DNA of 64,000 nt from NCBI RefSeq assembly GCF_014873915.1, contig NZ_JADBEJ010000004.1, positions 1-64,000 on the forward strand, given 5' to 3'. Of the stretch, positions 55,127-63,140 are shown piece by piece; position 1 is the stretch's first letter; each line of letters begins with the position of its first letter. The notes under the pieces were generated by a model. That model did not search any database. It was not told where the DNA came from and was given only the letters and a program-made list of their open reading frames with translations. Made by a program: the position numbers and the translations under genes. Source of the DNA: Amycolatopsis roodepoortensis. GTDB taxonomy: Bacteria; Actinomycetota; Actinomycetes; Mycobacteriales; Pseudonocardiaceae.

Positions 55127-55932
55127 GCCTTCACTCCCGTCAGCTCGCCGAGCCAGCGGGTGAAGCTCTCCCGGTCCCGGCCGATCGCGTCCCATGCCTG
55201 GTAGGCGTCGTTGTCCCGTTCGTAGTAGCCCGCCGCGTACGACGGCCTCGCGCCGCCGGGCACCTCGGCCACGGCGGTGACGGCCCACGACGGCAGCACG
55301 ATCGCGCCCGGCCGGGGCTCCAGCTCGTCCACGATCTCCTCGACGGTGACCAAGGATCGCTTCGCCGCGAGCACCGCCTCCTTCTGCACGCCGGTGATGC
55401 CCCAGATCTGGACGTTGCCGGACCGGTCCGCGCGCTGGGCGTGGACGATCGTGACGTCCGGGTTGAGGGCGGGCACGGCGGCCAGCCGCTCGCCGGTGAA
55501 CGGGCAGGTGATGGGTTTGATCGTGTCGGTCTGCGCGGCGAGATCGGTGCCGGTGTACCCGCGCAGGACGGCGAACGGCAGACCCGAGGCGCCGGCGACG
55601 TACCGGTTCGCCATACCCGCGTGACTGTGTTCCTCTATCTCCAGCGGTACCGGCCAGGAATGCTGGACGGCGTCACGGAACCGGTGCAGCGAGCCGACCC
55701 CGGGGTTTCCGCCCCACGAGAAGATCAGCTTGCTCGCGCAGCCCGCGCCGATGAGCTGGTCGTAGACGATGTCCGGGGTCATGCGGACCAGCGTCAGGCC
55801 GGTACGGCGCTGGCGGATGATCTCGTGCCCGGCGGCCACGGGGATGAGGTGCGTGAAGCCTTCGAGCGCGACGGTGTCCCCATCGTGCACCAGCCGTGCC
55901 ACGGCCTCCTTCAACGACAGCAGCTCAGCCAT
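55123..55932 (-). CDS. pcaI: 3-oxoadipate CoA-transferase subunit A
   Basis: A 269-residue CoA-transferase alpha-type subunit with DGDTVALEGFTHLIPVAAGHEIIRQ and SWGGNPGVGSLHRFRDAVQ. ATG 55932 gives MAELLSLKEAVARL behind a purine-rich GGGAGTGGGG. It is the first gene of the pca operon, so the promoter and IclR site are expected just upstream. Confidence 0.92.
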   Translation of the reverse strand: MAELLSLKEAVARLVHDGDTVALEGFTHLIPVAAGHEIIRQRRTGLTLVRMTPDIVYDQLIGAGCASKLIFSWGGNPGVGSLHRFRDAVQHSWPVPLEIEEHSHAGMANRYVAGASGLPFAVLRGYTGTDLAAQTDTIKPITCPFTGERLAAVPALNPDVTIVHAQRADRSGNVQIWGITGVQKEAVLAAKRSLVTVEEIVDELEPRPGAIVLPSWAVTAVAEVPGGARPSYAAGYYERDNDAYQAWDAIGRDRESFTRWLGELTGVKA

Positions 55933-56031
55933 CCCCACTCCCGGCTTGTTCGTATCGCGCACACATGTTCTTCATATGAACGTAGCACAGCCGAGTGGAC
56001 CATGACACTGCTTCTACCCGGTGAATCCGGG
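55933..56031 (-). promoter_or_regulatory. Control region of the pca operon
   Basis: The gap before pcaI contains the perfect 10-bp palindrome TTCATATGAA at 55971-55980, embedded in GTTCTTCATATGAACGTAGC. It is the most AT-rich sequence nearby and a good candidate for the IclR-type regulator. A -10-like GATACG on the minus strand lies between it and the gene. Confidence 0.5.
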
Positions 56032-57291
56032 TCAGCTCGCGCGACCGCGCAACCAAGTGCGGTACCGGCGAAGCGCGACGGCCTGCAGCACCGTTTCCAG
56101 CACGAGCGCCAGCTTCGGATCGATGCCGGGCTTCGTCGGCCGTCCTGCACCGAGACGGCGCAGCTGCCGCCGGACCCGGGCCATGCCCGCGGCGGACGCG
56201 ACGGCCTTGTCGCCGATCCGGACCGGTTCGAGTGCCACCTTGGCGTCCTCGTCGTGCCGCCATTTGGCGGGCAGCCCGGGATCGACGGCCAGCGCGCTGC
56301 CCATGCCGACGAGTTCGACGCCGCTCGCCAGCACCTCTTCCGCGACCGGGCGCCGGACCACGCCGCCGGTCAGCATCAGCGGCAGCGCGCTCGACCGCAC
56401 GAGTTGTTCGGCGAGGGTCAGGAAGTAGGCCTCCCGCGCACGGGTGCGATCGTCGCCCGACTGCCCGGTCATCGCCGGGCTCTCGTAGCTGCCACCCGAG
56501 AGTTCGACCAGGTCGACGCCGAGGGGCGCGAGCATCGCGATGACCGACGCGGCGTCGTCGGCGTCGAAGCCACCGCGCTGGAAGTCGGCGGAGTTGAGCT
56601 TGACGGCGACGGCGAATCCGGGCGCCACGACGGCACGGACCGCTCGGACGACGTCGAGCAGGAGCCTCGCCCGGTTCTCCAGGCTGCCGCCCCACCGGTC
56701 TTCACGACGGTTGGCCAGCGGGGAAAGGAACTGGGAGAGCAGATAGCCGTGCGCCGCGTGGATTTCGACGCCGTCGAAGCCGGCCTCCTCGGCGCGGCGA
56801 GCGGTCTCGGCGAACCGCGCCACGGTCTCCTCGATCTGCCGCGGGGACATTTCGACCGGGACGGCGAATCGCTTGCTGTTCTTGCCGATGTCCACCCGGA
56901 CGGCCGACGGCCCCCAGGCCACGCCGGGCATGTCCGCACCCACCTGACGGCCGGGATGGTTGATCTGCATCCACACCCGCGCGCCCCCGCTTTTCGCGGC
57001 CGACACCCACTCGCGGAACGGTTCCAGCGGGGAGCCCGCGTCGAGGACGACACCGGCCGGGCCGGTGAGCGCCTCCGCGTGGACCATGACGTTGCCGGTG
57101 ACGAGCAGCCCGGCCCCGCCCTCGCTCCATCGGCGGTACAGCTCGAACAGCGGCTTGCCGGGCACCTGCCCACGGCTCGCCATGTTCTCCTCCATCGCGG
57201 CCTTCACCAGGCGGTTCGGCAGGGCCGAGCCGTTGGGCAGGGTGAAGGGTTCGAACACCGGCGAGGAGGTCTTCTCGACTGCGGATGACAT
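56032..57291 (-). CDS. NADH:flavin oxidoreductase/old-yellow-enzyme-like protein
   Basis: A 419-residue FMN-dependent TIM-barrel enzyme. HAAHGYLLSQFLSPLANRREDRWGGSLENR is the class signature, and the His pair binds substrate. A C-terminal extension (about residues 365-419) is rich in Arg and Leu. There is no 4Fe-4S cysteine cluster, so it is the short type rather than a 2,4-dienoyl-CoA reductase. It is divergent from TetR and shares operators with the next operon. Confidence 0.9.
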   Translation of the reverse strand: MSSAVEKTSSPVFEPFTLPNGSALPNRLVKAAMEENMASRGQVPGKPLFELYRRWSEGGAGLLVTGNVMVHAEALTGPAGVVLDAGSPLEPFREWVSAAKSGGARVWMQINHPGRQVGADMPGVAWGPSAVRVDIGKNSKRFAVPVEMSPRQIEETVARFAETARRAEEAGFDGVEIHAAHGYLLSQFLSPLANRREDRWGGSLENRARLLLDVVRAVRAVVAPGFAVAVKLNSADFQRGGFDADDAASVIAMLAPLGVDLVELSGGSYESPAMTGQSGDDRTRAREAYFLTLAEQLVRSSALPLMLTGGVVRRPVAEEVLASGVELVGMGSALAVDPGLPAKWRHDEDAKVALEPVRIGDKAVASAAGMARVRRQLRRLGAGRPTKPGIDPKLALVLETVLQAVALRRYRTWLRGRAS

Positions 57292-57309
57292 CGTTGCTCC
57301 CGAACGCGT

Positions 57310-57328
57310 ATGTTTACATTGCTCACAT
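57310..57328. promoter_or_regulatory. TetR operator 1
   Basis: ATGTTTACATTGCTCACAT. First of four near-identical 19-bp sites; it lies in the promoter of the leftward flavin oxidoreductase gene. Confidence 0.75.
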
Positions 57329-57343
57329 GAGCATAGGAAGGGA

Positions 57344-57362
57344 ATGTAAGCAGTGTCAACAT
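57344..57362. promoter_or_regulatory. TetR operator 2, over the TetR start codon
   Basis: ATGTAAGCAGTGTCAACAT, the reverse complement of the consensus ATGTTKACASTGCTYACAT. It contains the GTG start of the TetR gene, so binding would block its own expression. Confidence 0.75.
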
Positions 57363-57928
57363 CGACGAAGAGTGGCTACCATCACGGCGACCTGAGGGCG
57401 TCGTTGCTGGCCACGGCGATGCGCATGCTCGAAGCCGGCGAGCAGTTCTCCCTGCGCGCCGTCGCCCGCGAAGCCGGCGTCTCGGCGACAGCGCCGTACC
57501 GGCACTTCGCCGACAGGGACGCCCTGGAGTCGGCCCTGGCCGCACAAGGCTTGCGCGATCTGAAGGAAGACCTCTCGAAGGGACGCGAACTCCCGGCGTC
57601 GGCGGCGGACCTGGCGGAGCTCGCGGTCGCCTACGTCGATTTCGCCCTACGCCGCCCGGCGTTGTTCCGGCTGATGTTCGGGAACGCCTGCGACACGGGA
57701 AGCGAGGAGCGCGTCCAAGCGGCGGCCGACATCCACGAACTGCTGCGGCTGGCGATGGCGCACGTGTTCTCCGAGCCGTCGGACGCACTCGCCGCGGCGG
57801 GCTGGGCGCTGGCGCACGGACTGGCGTACTTGTTCCTCGACGGCAAGCTCCAGGTGGAGTCGGACGACGAGGTCGCCGAGCACGTGCGCGCCGCCTTCAC
57901 CGCGATCCTGGCGGCGCGACCGCGCTGA
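57353..57928 (+). CDS. TetR-family transcriptional regulator
   Basis: A 191-residue regulator beginning at GTG 57353. The helix-turn-helix is MRMLEAGEQFSLRAVAREAGVSATAPYRHFADRDALESA, followed by the WHG-type ligand domain (FALRRPALFRLMFGNA). It stands between the flavin oxidoreductase and the decarboxylase/DJ-1 operon, both of which carry its presumed operators. Confidence 0.92.
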   Translation: MSTSTKSGYHHGDLRASLLATAMRMLEAGEQFSLRAVAREAGVSATAPYRHFADRDALESALAAQGLRDLKEDLSKGRELPASAADLAELAVAYVDFALRRPALFRLMFGNACDTGSEERVQAAADIHELLRLAMAHVFSEPSDALAAAGWALAHGLAYLFLDGKLQVESDDEVAEHVRAAFTAILAARPR

Positions 57929-57931
57929 CCG

Positions 57932-57950
57932 GTGTTGACAGTGCTCACAT
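57932..57950. promoter_or_regulatory. TetR operator 3
   Basis: GTGTTGACAGTGCTCACAT, same orientation as site 1. It contains TTGACA (57935-57940), a possible -35 for the decarboxylase operon, so binding would occlude that promoter. Confidence 0.75.
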
Positions 57951-57968
57951 CACGCCTTACCGTGGTCG

Positions 57969-57987
57969 ATGTAAGCACCGTAAACAT
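57969..57987. promoter_or_regulatory. TetR operator 4
   Basis: ATGTAAGCACCGTAAACAT, the reverse orientation of the consensus, ending just before the ribosome binding site of the decarboxylase gene. It pairs with site 3 as site 2 pairs with site 1. Confidence 0.75.
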
Positions 57988-57997
57988 TGGAGATCCG

Positions 57998-58915
57998 ATG
58001 GCTCAGGACACGGTCACCGTCGAGCTGGGCGGGCGCTCGGTCGACGTCCCGAAAGGCGGGCTGTACGACCGCTACCGCATGGACACCGACCTCGACACCG
58101 TCGCCGCCGACCCGCGCGTGAGCGGCGTCGGCTTCTTCCGGCGGCTCCCCAAGGCGCGGGTCGACTCACCCATCGGGCCGACGCTGACGCCCAACTTCTA
58201 CTACCGGATCGCGACGGCCCGGCTGACGCTGACGGCACCTTCCCGGGCGATCCGGCGCCGCCTCCCCGAGGAGCTTTCGCCGCTGGAGGTCGCGCCCGGC
58301 CGCGGCCTGGTGTCGGTGATGGTGTTCCGGTACGACGTCTGCGACATCGACTTCTACACCGAGGCCGCCGTGGGCATCGCGGTCCGGCCCGCCCGGCACG
58401 GACGGTTCGGGTTCTTCGACCTCGTGACCGGGCTCAAGAACGAGCACCTTCACTCGTACGTGCTTTCACTGCCGGTCAGCAGCGAAATCGCCCAGGTCCG
58501 CGGCCATGACGGCTACGGTTTCCCGAAATGGGTGACGAGTCTGGACGTCGACATCGACGCCGAGCGCACCGAAGCGCACGTGGCGAACGACCGCGGCGAG
58601 ACCGACCTCGCCCTTTCGGCGGCGACGCCGCGCCAGACCGCACACCGGTCCGGCGAGCAGGTCTCGAGCCTCACGTCGTACACCACCATCGGGGACGCGT
58701 GGCATGCGACACTGAGCCAGACGAACGTCCTTTCGGCGGGCAGCGCGACGTTCCCGCGCGGCGTCGGCCTCCGGCTGGGCGAGGGCCGGCTCTCCGACGA
58801 CGTCCGCTCGCTCGAACCCCGCCGTCCGATCCGTTTCGACGTGATGACCGAGGGACAACTCGCCCTCCACATGCCGGTCCCCACCTCCGTCCGGGAACAG
58901 GAGGCCCGCGAATGA
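57998..58915 (+). CDS. Acetoacetate decarboxylase-family protein
   Basis: About 305 residues. ATG 57998 is preceded by TTGGAG. It belongs to the ADC-like beta-barrel family: TLTPNFYYRIATARLTLTAPSRAIRRRLPEEL and GHDGYGFPKWVTSLDVDI, whose lysine is the candidate catalytic residue. Family members include acetoacetate decarboxylase and enzymes on other keto or enol substrates, so the reaction is open. It overlaps the DJ-1 gene by four bases. Confidence 0.83.
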   Translation: MAQDTVTVELGGRSVDVPKGGLYDRYRMDTDLDTVAADPRVSGVGFFRRLPKARVDSPIGPTLTPNFYYRIATARLTLTAPSRAIRRRLPEELSPLEVAPGRGLVSVMVFRYDVCDIDFYTEAAVGIAVRPARHGRFGFFDLVTGLKNEHLHSYVLSLPVSSEIAQVRGHDGYGFPKWVTSLDVDIDAERTEAHVANDRGETDLALSAATPRQTAHRSGEQVSSLTSYTTIGDAWHATLSQTNVLSAGSATFPRGVGLRLGEGRLSDDVRSLEPRRPIRFDVMTEGQLALHMPVPTSVREQEARE

Positions 58916-59595
58916 CCAAACGCGTTCTGCACGTCGTCACCAACGTCGGTCACTACGACGATCCGTCCCACCCCACGGGTTTGTGGCTCTCCGAGCTCAC
59001 CCACGCCTACCACGTCTTCGCCGAGCGAGGCTTCGAGCAGACGATCGTCAGCCCCCAGGGCGGACGATCGCCGCTCGAACCCCGCTCGCTCAAGTTCCCC
59101 AGCTACGACAAGACGGCCAAGGCCTGGCGTGCCGACCCGGAGCGGATGGCGCTGCTGGAGAACACCTCGGCGCCCGGCGAGATCGACTCGGCGGACTTCG
59201 ACGCGATCTACTTCACCGGCGGCCACGCGGTCATGTACGACTTCCCGGACAGCGAAGAGCTGCAGCGGATCACCCGGGAGATCTTCGAACGCGGCGGCAT
59301 CGTCTCCTCCGTCTGCCACGGCTACTGCGGGCTGCTGAACACGAAACTGTCCGACGGCTCGTACCTCGTCGCGGGACGCAAGGTCACCGGTTTCGCCTGG
59401 CGCGAGGAAGTCCTCGCGAAGGTGGACAAGCTCGTGCCCTACAACGCCGAAGAAGAGATGAAGAAACGCGGCGCGCTCTACGAAAAGGCCAAGCTGCCCT
59501 TCGTCTCCTACGCGGTGGTCGACGGCAACCTCGTCACCGGCCAGAACCCGGGATCGGCGAAGGAGACCGCGAAGAAGGTGGCCGAACTCCTGTGA
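58912..59595 (+). CDS. DJ-1/PfpI-family protein
   Basis: A 227-residue protein with the class I glutamine-amidotransferase-like fold of the Hsp31/DJ-1 group. The nucleophile elbow is SVCHGYCGLL with Cys135 followed by His. TGGHAVMYDFPDSEEL is a family segment that probably holds the acidic partner. Possible glyoxalase III-like or chaperone role; the operon context suggests handling of a reactive carbonyl (inference). Its stop codon abuts the convergent gene's stop in TGATCA. Confidence 0.87.
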   Translation: MTKRVLHVVTNVGHYDDPSHPTGLWLSELTHAYHVFAERGFEQTIVSPQGGRSPLEPRSLKFPSYDKTAKAWRADPERMALLENTSAPGEIDSADFDAIYFTGGHAVMYDFPDSEELQRITREIFERGGIVSSVCHGYCGLLNTKLSDGSYLVAGRKVTGFAWREEVLAKVDKLVPYNAEEEMKKRGALYEKAKLPFVSYAVVDGNLVTGQNPGSAKETAKKVAELL

Positions 59596-60117
59596 TCAGC
59601 CGATCCCGCTGCCGGGCGGGAACCATTCGACGGCCTTGAAGTCCCCGCTCTCGACGCGTTCGAAGGTCGCGGTGCTCAGGCACGGCGGCACGATCTGCTT
59701 GTTCTCGGGGTCCGGCCCCCAGCTGTAGCCGAGCCGGTCGCGCCTGCCGTCGTCGTACACCGTCATCCCGACCCGGCGGTCCTTGAGGCCGGGGACGTCC
59801 GTGTCCTCGACGATGCCGGTGACCACCGCGACCGGGCCACCGACGACCAGGCAGTCGATCCTGCCCCGGAAGTAGGCGGAGAACCCTTCACCCGCGTGGC
59901 TCACCCGGAAGGTCCCCCTGCTCTCCGGGAAGAGACCGTGCGCGTCGAAGGCGAACCGGACGTCCTGGCCGTCCTTGCGCAGCAGTTTCGCGCTTCCCAC
60001 CAGGCTCGGTTCGGACGGCTTGCCCTCCTCCGCGGCGGACACCGGACCGGCCGCGACGAGCGTCGTGGCGAGGACCATCGCGGCGCCGGCGGCGGCGAGT
60101 TCTCGTGATCGTTTCAT
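59596..60117 (-). CDS. Secreted protein of unknown function
   Basis: A 173-residue protein with a cleavable signal peptide (MKRSRELAAAGAAMVLATTLVAAGPVSAAEE). The mature part is a small beta-rich domain with FRGRIDCLVVGGPVAVVTGIVED and a second Cys in VPPCLST, which may form a disulfide. ATG 60117 is chosen because it gives a clean signal peptide. I do not recognise a family function. Confidence 0.8.
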   Translation of the reverse strand: MKRSRELAAAGAAMVLATTLVAAGPVSAAEEGKPSEPSLVGSAKLLRKDGQDVRFAFDAHGLFPESRGTFRVSHAGEGFSAYFRGRIDCLVVGGPVAVVTGIVEDTDVPGLKDRRVGMTVYDDGRRDRLGYSWGPDPENKQIVPPCLSTATFERVESGDFKAVEWFPPGSGIG

Positions 60118-60240
60118 CTTCCACCCCTGGAATCCCCTGCTCGCGGAGCCTTTCCGCATTCATCACCATCCCGGGGCGCCCGGCCGTGACGACTCCCCCG
60201 CGCAGGGGAAGCGCCTCCCTCATAGCGGGGATTTCCACAT

Positions 60241-60275
60241 TTGGGATACCAACCGCCGCGCACTAGGCTGACGAC
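60241..60275 (+). promoter_or_regulatory. Promoter of the glycerate module, possibly leaderless
   Basis: TTGGGA at 60241-60246 and TAGGCT at 60264-60269 are 17 bases apart. The GTG at 60276 lies seven bases after the -10 box, where transcription should begin, and no ribosome-binding sequence precedes it. Leaderless mRNA fits. Confidence 0.5.
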
Positions 60276-61241
60276 GTGACCTCGAAGATCGCGGTGACCC
60301 GGTGGATCCCCGACGAAGCGCTGAAAGTGCTCGCGGAAGCCGGGGAGGTGAAACTGTCGCGCGCCGACCGGCCGCTGACGCGGGACGAGCTGCTCGAGTT
60401 CGTCCGCGGCGCGTCCGGGATCGTCGGCATGCTGCACGACCGGCTCGACGGCGAGGTCGCCGACGCGGCGGGCCCCGGGCTGAAGGTCGTGGCGAACGTG
60501 GCCGTCGGCTACGACAACGTCGACGTCGCGGCGCTGTCCGAGCGCGGGGTCACCGTCACCAACACCCCCGGCGTGCTCACCGACGCGACCGCGGATCTGG
60601 CGTTCGGGCTGATCCTCGCGGTCACGCGGCGGCTCGGCGAGGGCGAACGGCTGATCCGCTCGCAAACCCCGTGGTCGTTCCATCTGGGCTTCCTGCTCGG
60701 TTCGTCGCTGCAGGACAAGACGCTCGGGATCGTCGGGCTCGGCCAGATCGGGCAGGCGGTCGCGCGGCGGGCGCTCGGTTTCGGTATGCGGATCGTCTAC
60801 TCAGGACGGTCGCGGGCCGCCGAAGACGTCGAGACGACGTTGGGCGCGAAGTACGTGCCCTTCGACGAGTTGCTGCGAAGCTCCGACGTCGTGTCCCTGC
60901 ACTGCCCGCTCACGCCGGAGACCCGGCACCTCATCGACGCGGACGCGCTGAAGTCGATGAAACCGGGCGCGTACCTGATCAACACCACCCGCGGCCCCGT
61001 CGTCCACGAGGCCGCGCTGGCCGACGCGCTCGAAGCCGGCGAGATCGCCGGGGCGGGTCTCGACGTGTTCGAGGCCGAACCCGACGTCGAACCGCGGCTG
61101 CTGAACCGCGAAAACGTCGTATTGACGCCGCATCTGGGCTCGGCGACGGTCGAGACCCGTACCGCCATGGCCGTGCTCGCGGCCGAGAACGTCGCGTCGG
61201 TGCTCACCGGCGGAAACCCGCTGACGGAGGTTCGTCCATGA
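60276..61241 (+). CDS. D-2-hydroxyacid dehydrogenase (hydroxypyruvate/glyoxylate reductase-like)
   Basis: A 321-residue NAD(P)-dependent enzyme: Rossmann motif GIVGLGQIGQAVARRA mid-sequence, catalytic Arg in INTTRGPVVHE, Glu in DVFEAEPDVEP and His in LTPHLGSAT. It overlaps the glycerate kinase gene by four bases, so reduction of hydroxypyruvate or glyoxylate to D-glycerate or glycolate is the likely role. Starts at GTG 60276. Confidence 0.9.
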   Translation: MTSKIAVTRWIPDEALKVLAEAGEVKLSRADRPLTRDELLEFVRGASGIVGMLHDRLDGEVADAAGPGLKVVANVAVGYDNVDVAALSERGVTVTNTPGVLTDATADLAFGLILAVTRRLGEGERLIRSQTPWSFHLGFLLGSSLQDKTLGIVGLGQIGQAVARRALGFGMRIVYSGRSRAAEDVETTLGAKYVPFDELLRSSDVVSLHCPLTPETRHLIDADALKSMKPGAYLINTTRGPVVHEAALADALEAGEIAGAGLDVFEAEPDVEPRLLNRENVVLTPHLGSATVETRTAMAVLAAENVASVLTGGNPLTEVRP

Positions 61242-62362
61242 CTCGCGTGGTCATCGCGCCCGACAAGTTCAAGGGAAGCCTGACCGCGGTCGAGGCCGCG
61301 GCGGCGATCGCCGACGGCGTCCGCGACGCGCTGCCCGGAGCCGAGGTCTCCTCCTGCCCCGTCGCCGACGGCGGCGAGGGAACGCTCGACGTCCTCGTCG
61401 CGGCGGGTGGCCGTCTCGTGGAAGTCCCGGTCCGCGGACCGCTCGACGACACCGTCGACGCGAGCTACGTGATGCTCGACGGAACGGCCTACATCGAGTC
61501 GGCCCGCGCGTGCGGTATCGAATTCGTGGAGCCGAGCCCGGAAGTGGCGCTGGCCGCGCACACGTGGGGCGTCGGCGAACTCCTCGCCCACGCGCTCGAC
61601 AACGGCGCGCGGCGTCTGGTGCTGACCGTCGGCGGGACGGCGAGCACCGACGGCGGCGCCGGGATGCTGGCGGCCTTGGGTGCCGGGGTCTTCGATGCGT
61701 TCAACGCGCCGGTGGGGCTCGGCGGCGGCACGCTGGGCCGCGTCGCGCTGGCCGAACTCGGCCCGGTGCGCGAACGGCTCGGCTCCGTCGAGGTCGCCGT
61801 CGCCACCGACGTGACGAACCCGTTGCTCGGCCCCCGTGGCGCGGCCGCGATCTTCGGCCCGCAGAAGGGTGCGGGCCCACGCGAGGTCGAGCAGCTGGAC
61901 GCGTCCCTGGCCCGCTGGGCGCAGGCGTTGCGGAACGCCGGGGCCCCCGACGTCTCCGATCTGCCCGGAGCGGGCGCGGGCGGCGGGGTCGCCGCGGGCG
62001 CGATCGCGGGACTCGGCGCGAGCGTCGAATCCGGGTTCCAGCTCATCGCCGGGCTCACCGGGGTCGCCGGCGCCATCGAAGGCGCCGACCTCGTCATCAC
62101 CGGCGAGGGCTCACTGGACGAGCAGAGCCTCGACGGCAAGGCCCCGGCGGGTATCGCGGCCCGCGCGCGGGAGCACGCGGTGCCGCTGATGGTGCTGGCC
62201 GGGCGGATCCAGCTGGACCAGAGCCAGCTCGCCGGCCTCGGTGTCGTGGGCAGCGCCGCCCTGATCGACCACGCGCCTTCGCTCGACCACGCGCGTGCGC
62301 ACGCGGCGGAGCTCCTGCGCGAACGGGCCGGCGAGCTGGTCCGCGCCTGGGCCCGGACCTAA
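61238..62362 (+). CDS. glxK: Glycerate kinase
   Basis: A 374-residue kinase with APDKFKGSLTAVEAAAAIADG at the N-terminus, VADGGEGTLDVL, GGTASTDGGAGML and TGEGSLDEQSLDGKAPAG, the GlxK/GarK class. It phosphorylates D-glycerate for entry to lower glycolysis. ATG 61238 sits in ATGA with the upstream dehydrogenase, and the two form a D-glycerate module. The stop overlaps the convergent gene. Confidence 0.93.
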   Translation: MTRVVIAPDKFKGSLTAVEAAAAIADGVRDALPGAEVSSCPVADGGEGTLDVLVAAGGRLVEVPVRGPLDDTVDASYVMLDGTAYIESARACGIEFVEPSPEVALAAHTWGVGELLAHALDNGARRLVLTVGGTASTDGGAGMLAALGAGVFDAFNAPVGLGGGTLGRVALAELGPVRERLGSVEVAVATDVTNPLLGPRGAAAIFGPQKGAGPREVEQLDASLARWAQALRNAGAPDVSDLPGAGAGGGVAAGAIAGLGASVESGFQLIAGLTGVAGAIEGADLVITGEGSLDEQSLDGKAPAGIAARAREHAVPLMVLAGRIQLDQSQLAGLGVVGSAALIDHAPSLDHARAHAAELLRERAGELVRAWART

Positions 62363-62670
62363 CTGCCGGGCTGGGGCTGAGCCTGCGGGAGTACGGCGAA
62401 GGCGACTTCGCCGGTTTCGTCCTGCTGGACGTCGAGCACCTTGTCGTCGAGCAGCTCGGCCGCTTCCGGCTCCAAGAACACCTTCGGGCCGCCGTCGGCG
62501 CCGAGGACCTTGTCGCCGCTTTCCGGCTCGGGGGCGACGGAAACCGCGAGCTGGGGACTGTCCCCCTGCTGGGAATGCATCGCGAACCGCAGGCCGCCCC
62601 CGTCCTGGCCGTTCTCCTGTCCGGTCAGTGCGGTGATCGCCTCGGCGGCGGCTTCGGTGACTGTCAGCAT
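62359..62670 (-). CDS. HesB/IscA-like protein lacking cysteines
   Basis: A 103-residue protein beginning MLTVTEAAAEAITALTGQ, the N-terminus of A-type iron-sulfur carriers, and containing KVFLEPEAAELLDDKVLDVQ. The three conserved cysteines of IscA/HesB are absent and the protein has no Cys at all, so it cannot hold a normal cluster. It overlaps the end of the glycerate kinase gene by four bases. Confidence 0.8.
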   Translation of the reverse strand: MLTVTEAAAEAITALTGQENGQDGGGLRFAMHSQQGDSPQLAVSVAPEPESGDKVLGADGGPKVFLEPEAAELLDDKVLDVQQDETGEVAFAVLPQAQPQPGS

Positions 62671-62752
62671 CTCTGCCCTTCCTTCGTCGCGGTCTTGCAC
62701 TTGACCGACCACGCTAGGGGCTGTCGGCATGGCCCGCCGTCTGAGTGAAAGA

Positions 62753-62968
62753 TCATTTCTCGCCGACGTCCGGCTCCTCCTCGGCCAGCCGCATCGCGTG
62801 CGACTCGCCTTCGCGGATCTCCGCGGGCGTGGTCCCGAAGCGGTCTGCCCCGCTCCAGTGCTCGGGTGGTTCGACACCTTCCTCGAGCGGGTCGACGCGG
62901 AGTTCGTCCTCGTCGAGTGCCTCGCTGGGATCCAACGTTTCCGGCTCCGCGGTCTCACGGTCGCTCAT
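62753..62968 (-). CDS. Small acidic DUF5709-like protein
   Basis: A 71-residue acidic protein: ETLDPSEALDEDELRVDPLEEGVEPPEHW and GTTPAEIREGESHAMRLAEEEPDV. The pattern LDEDE-VDPLDEG-PPE followed by GES-RL-EE-PDV resembles actinobacterial DUF5709 proteins, here shorter than usual. It is probably cytoplasmic. Function unknown. Confidence 0.7.
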   Translation of the reverse strand: MSDRETAEPETLDPSEALDEDELRVDPLEEGVEPPEHWSGADRFGTTPAEIREGESHAMRLAEEEPDVGEK

Positions 62969-63103
62969 CGGCCGCTCCCTCCTGGTCGGACGTTGGCCGG
63001 GACATGCTGTACTCGACCCGGTCCCTGTGGCTTACCCGGCGTCTCCGCAGGCCAAACGGCGACGCTGTCGCGGGGATCACAATTTCTCAGGTGGTTCATT
63101 ACC

Positions 63104-63119
63104 TTCACAAGTTTGTGAA
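63104..63119 (+). promoter_or_regulatory. 16-bp palindrome upstream of GtrA gene
   Basis: TTCACAAGTTTGTGAA: perfect 7-bp arms around GT. It lies 22 bases before the ATG and immediately upstream of AAGGAG, a likely operator. It is the reverse arrangement of a Rex box (TTGTGAA...TTCACAA) and does not match it directly. Confidence 0.5.
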
Positions 63120-63140
63120 ACAAGGAGTAGCGTCGTCGGT

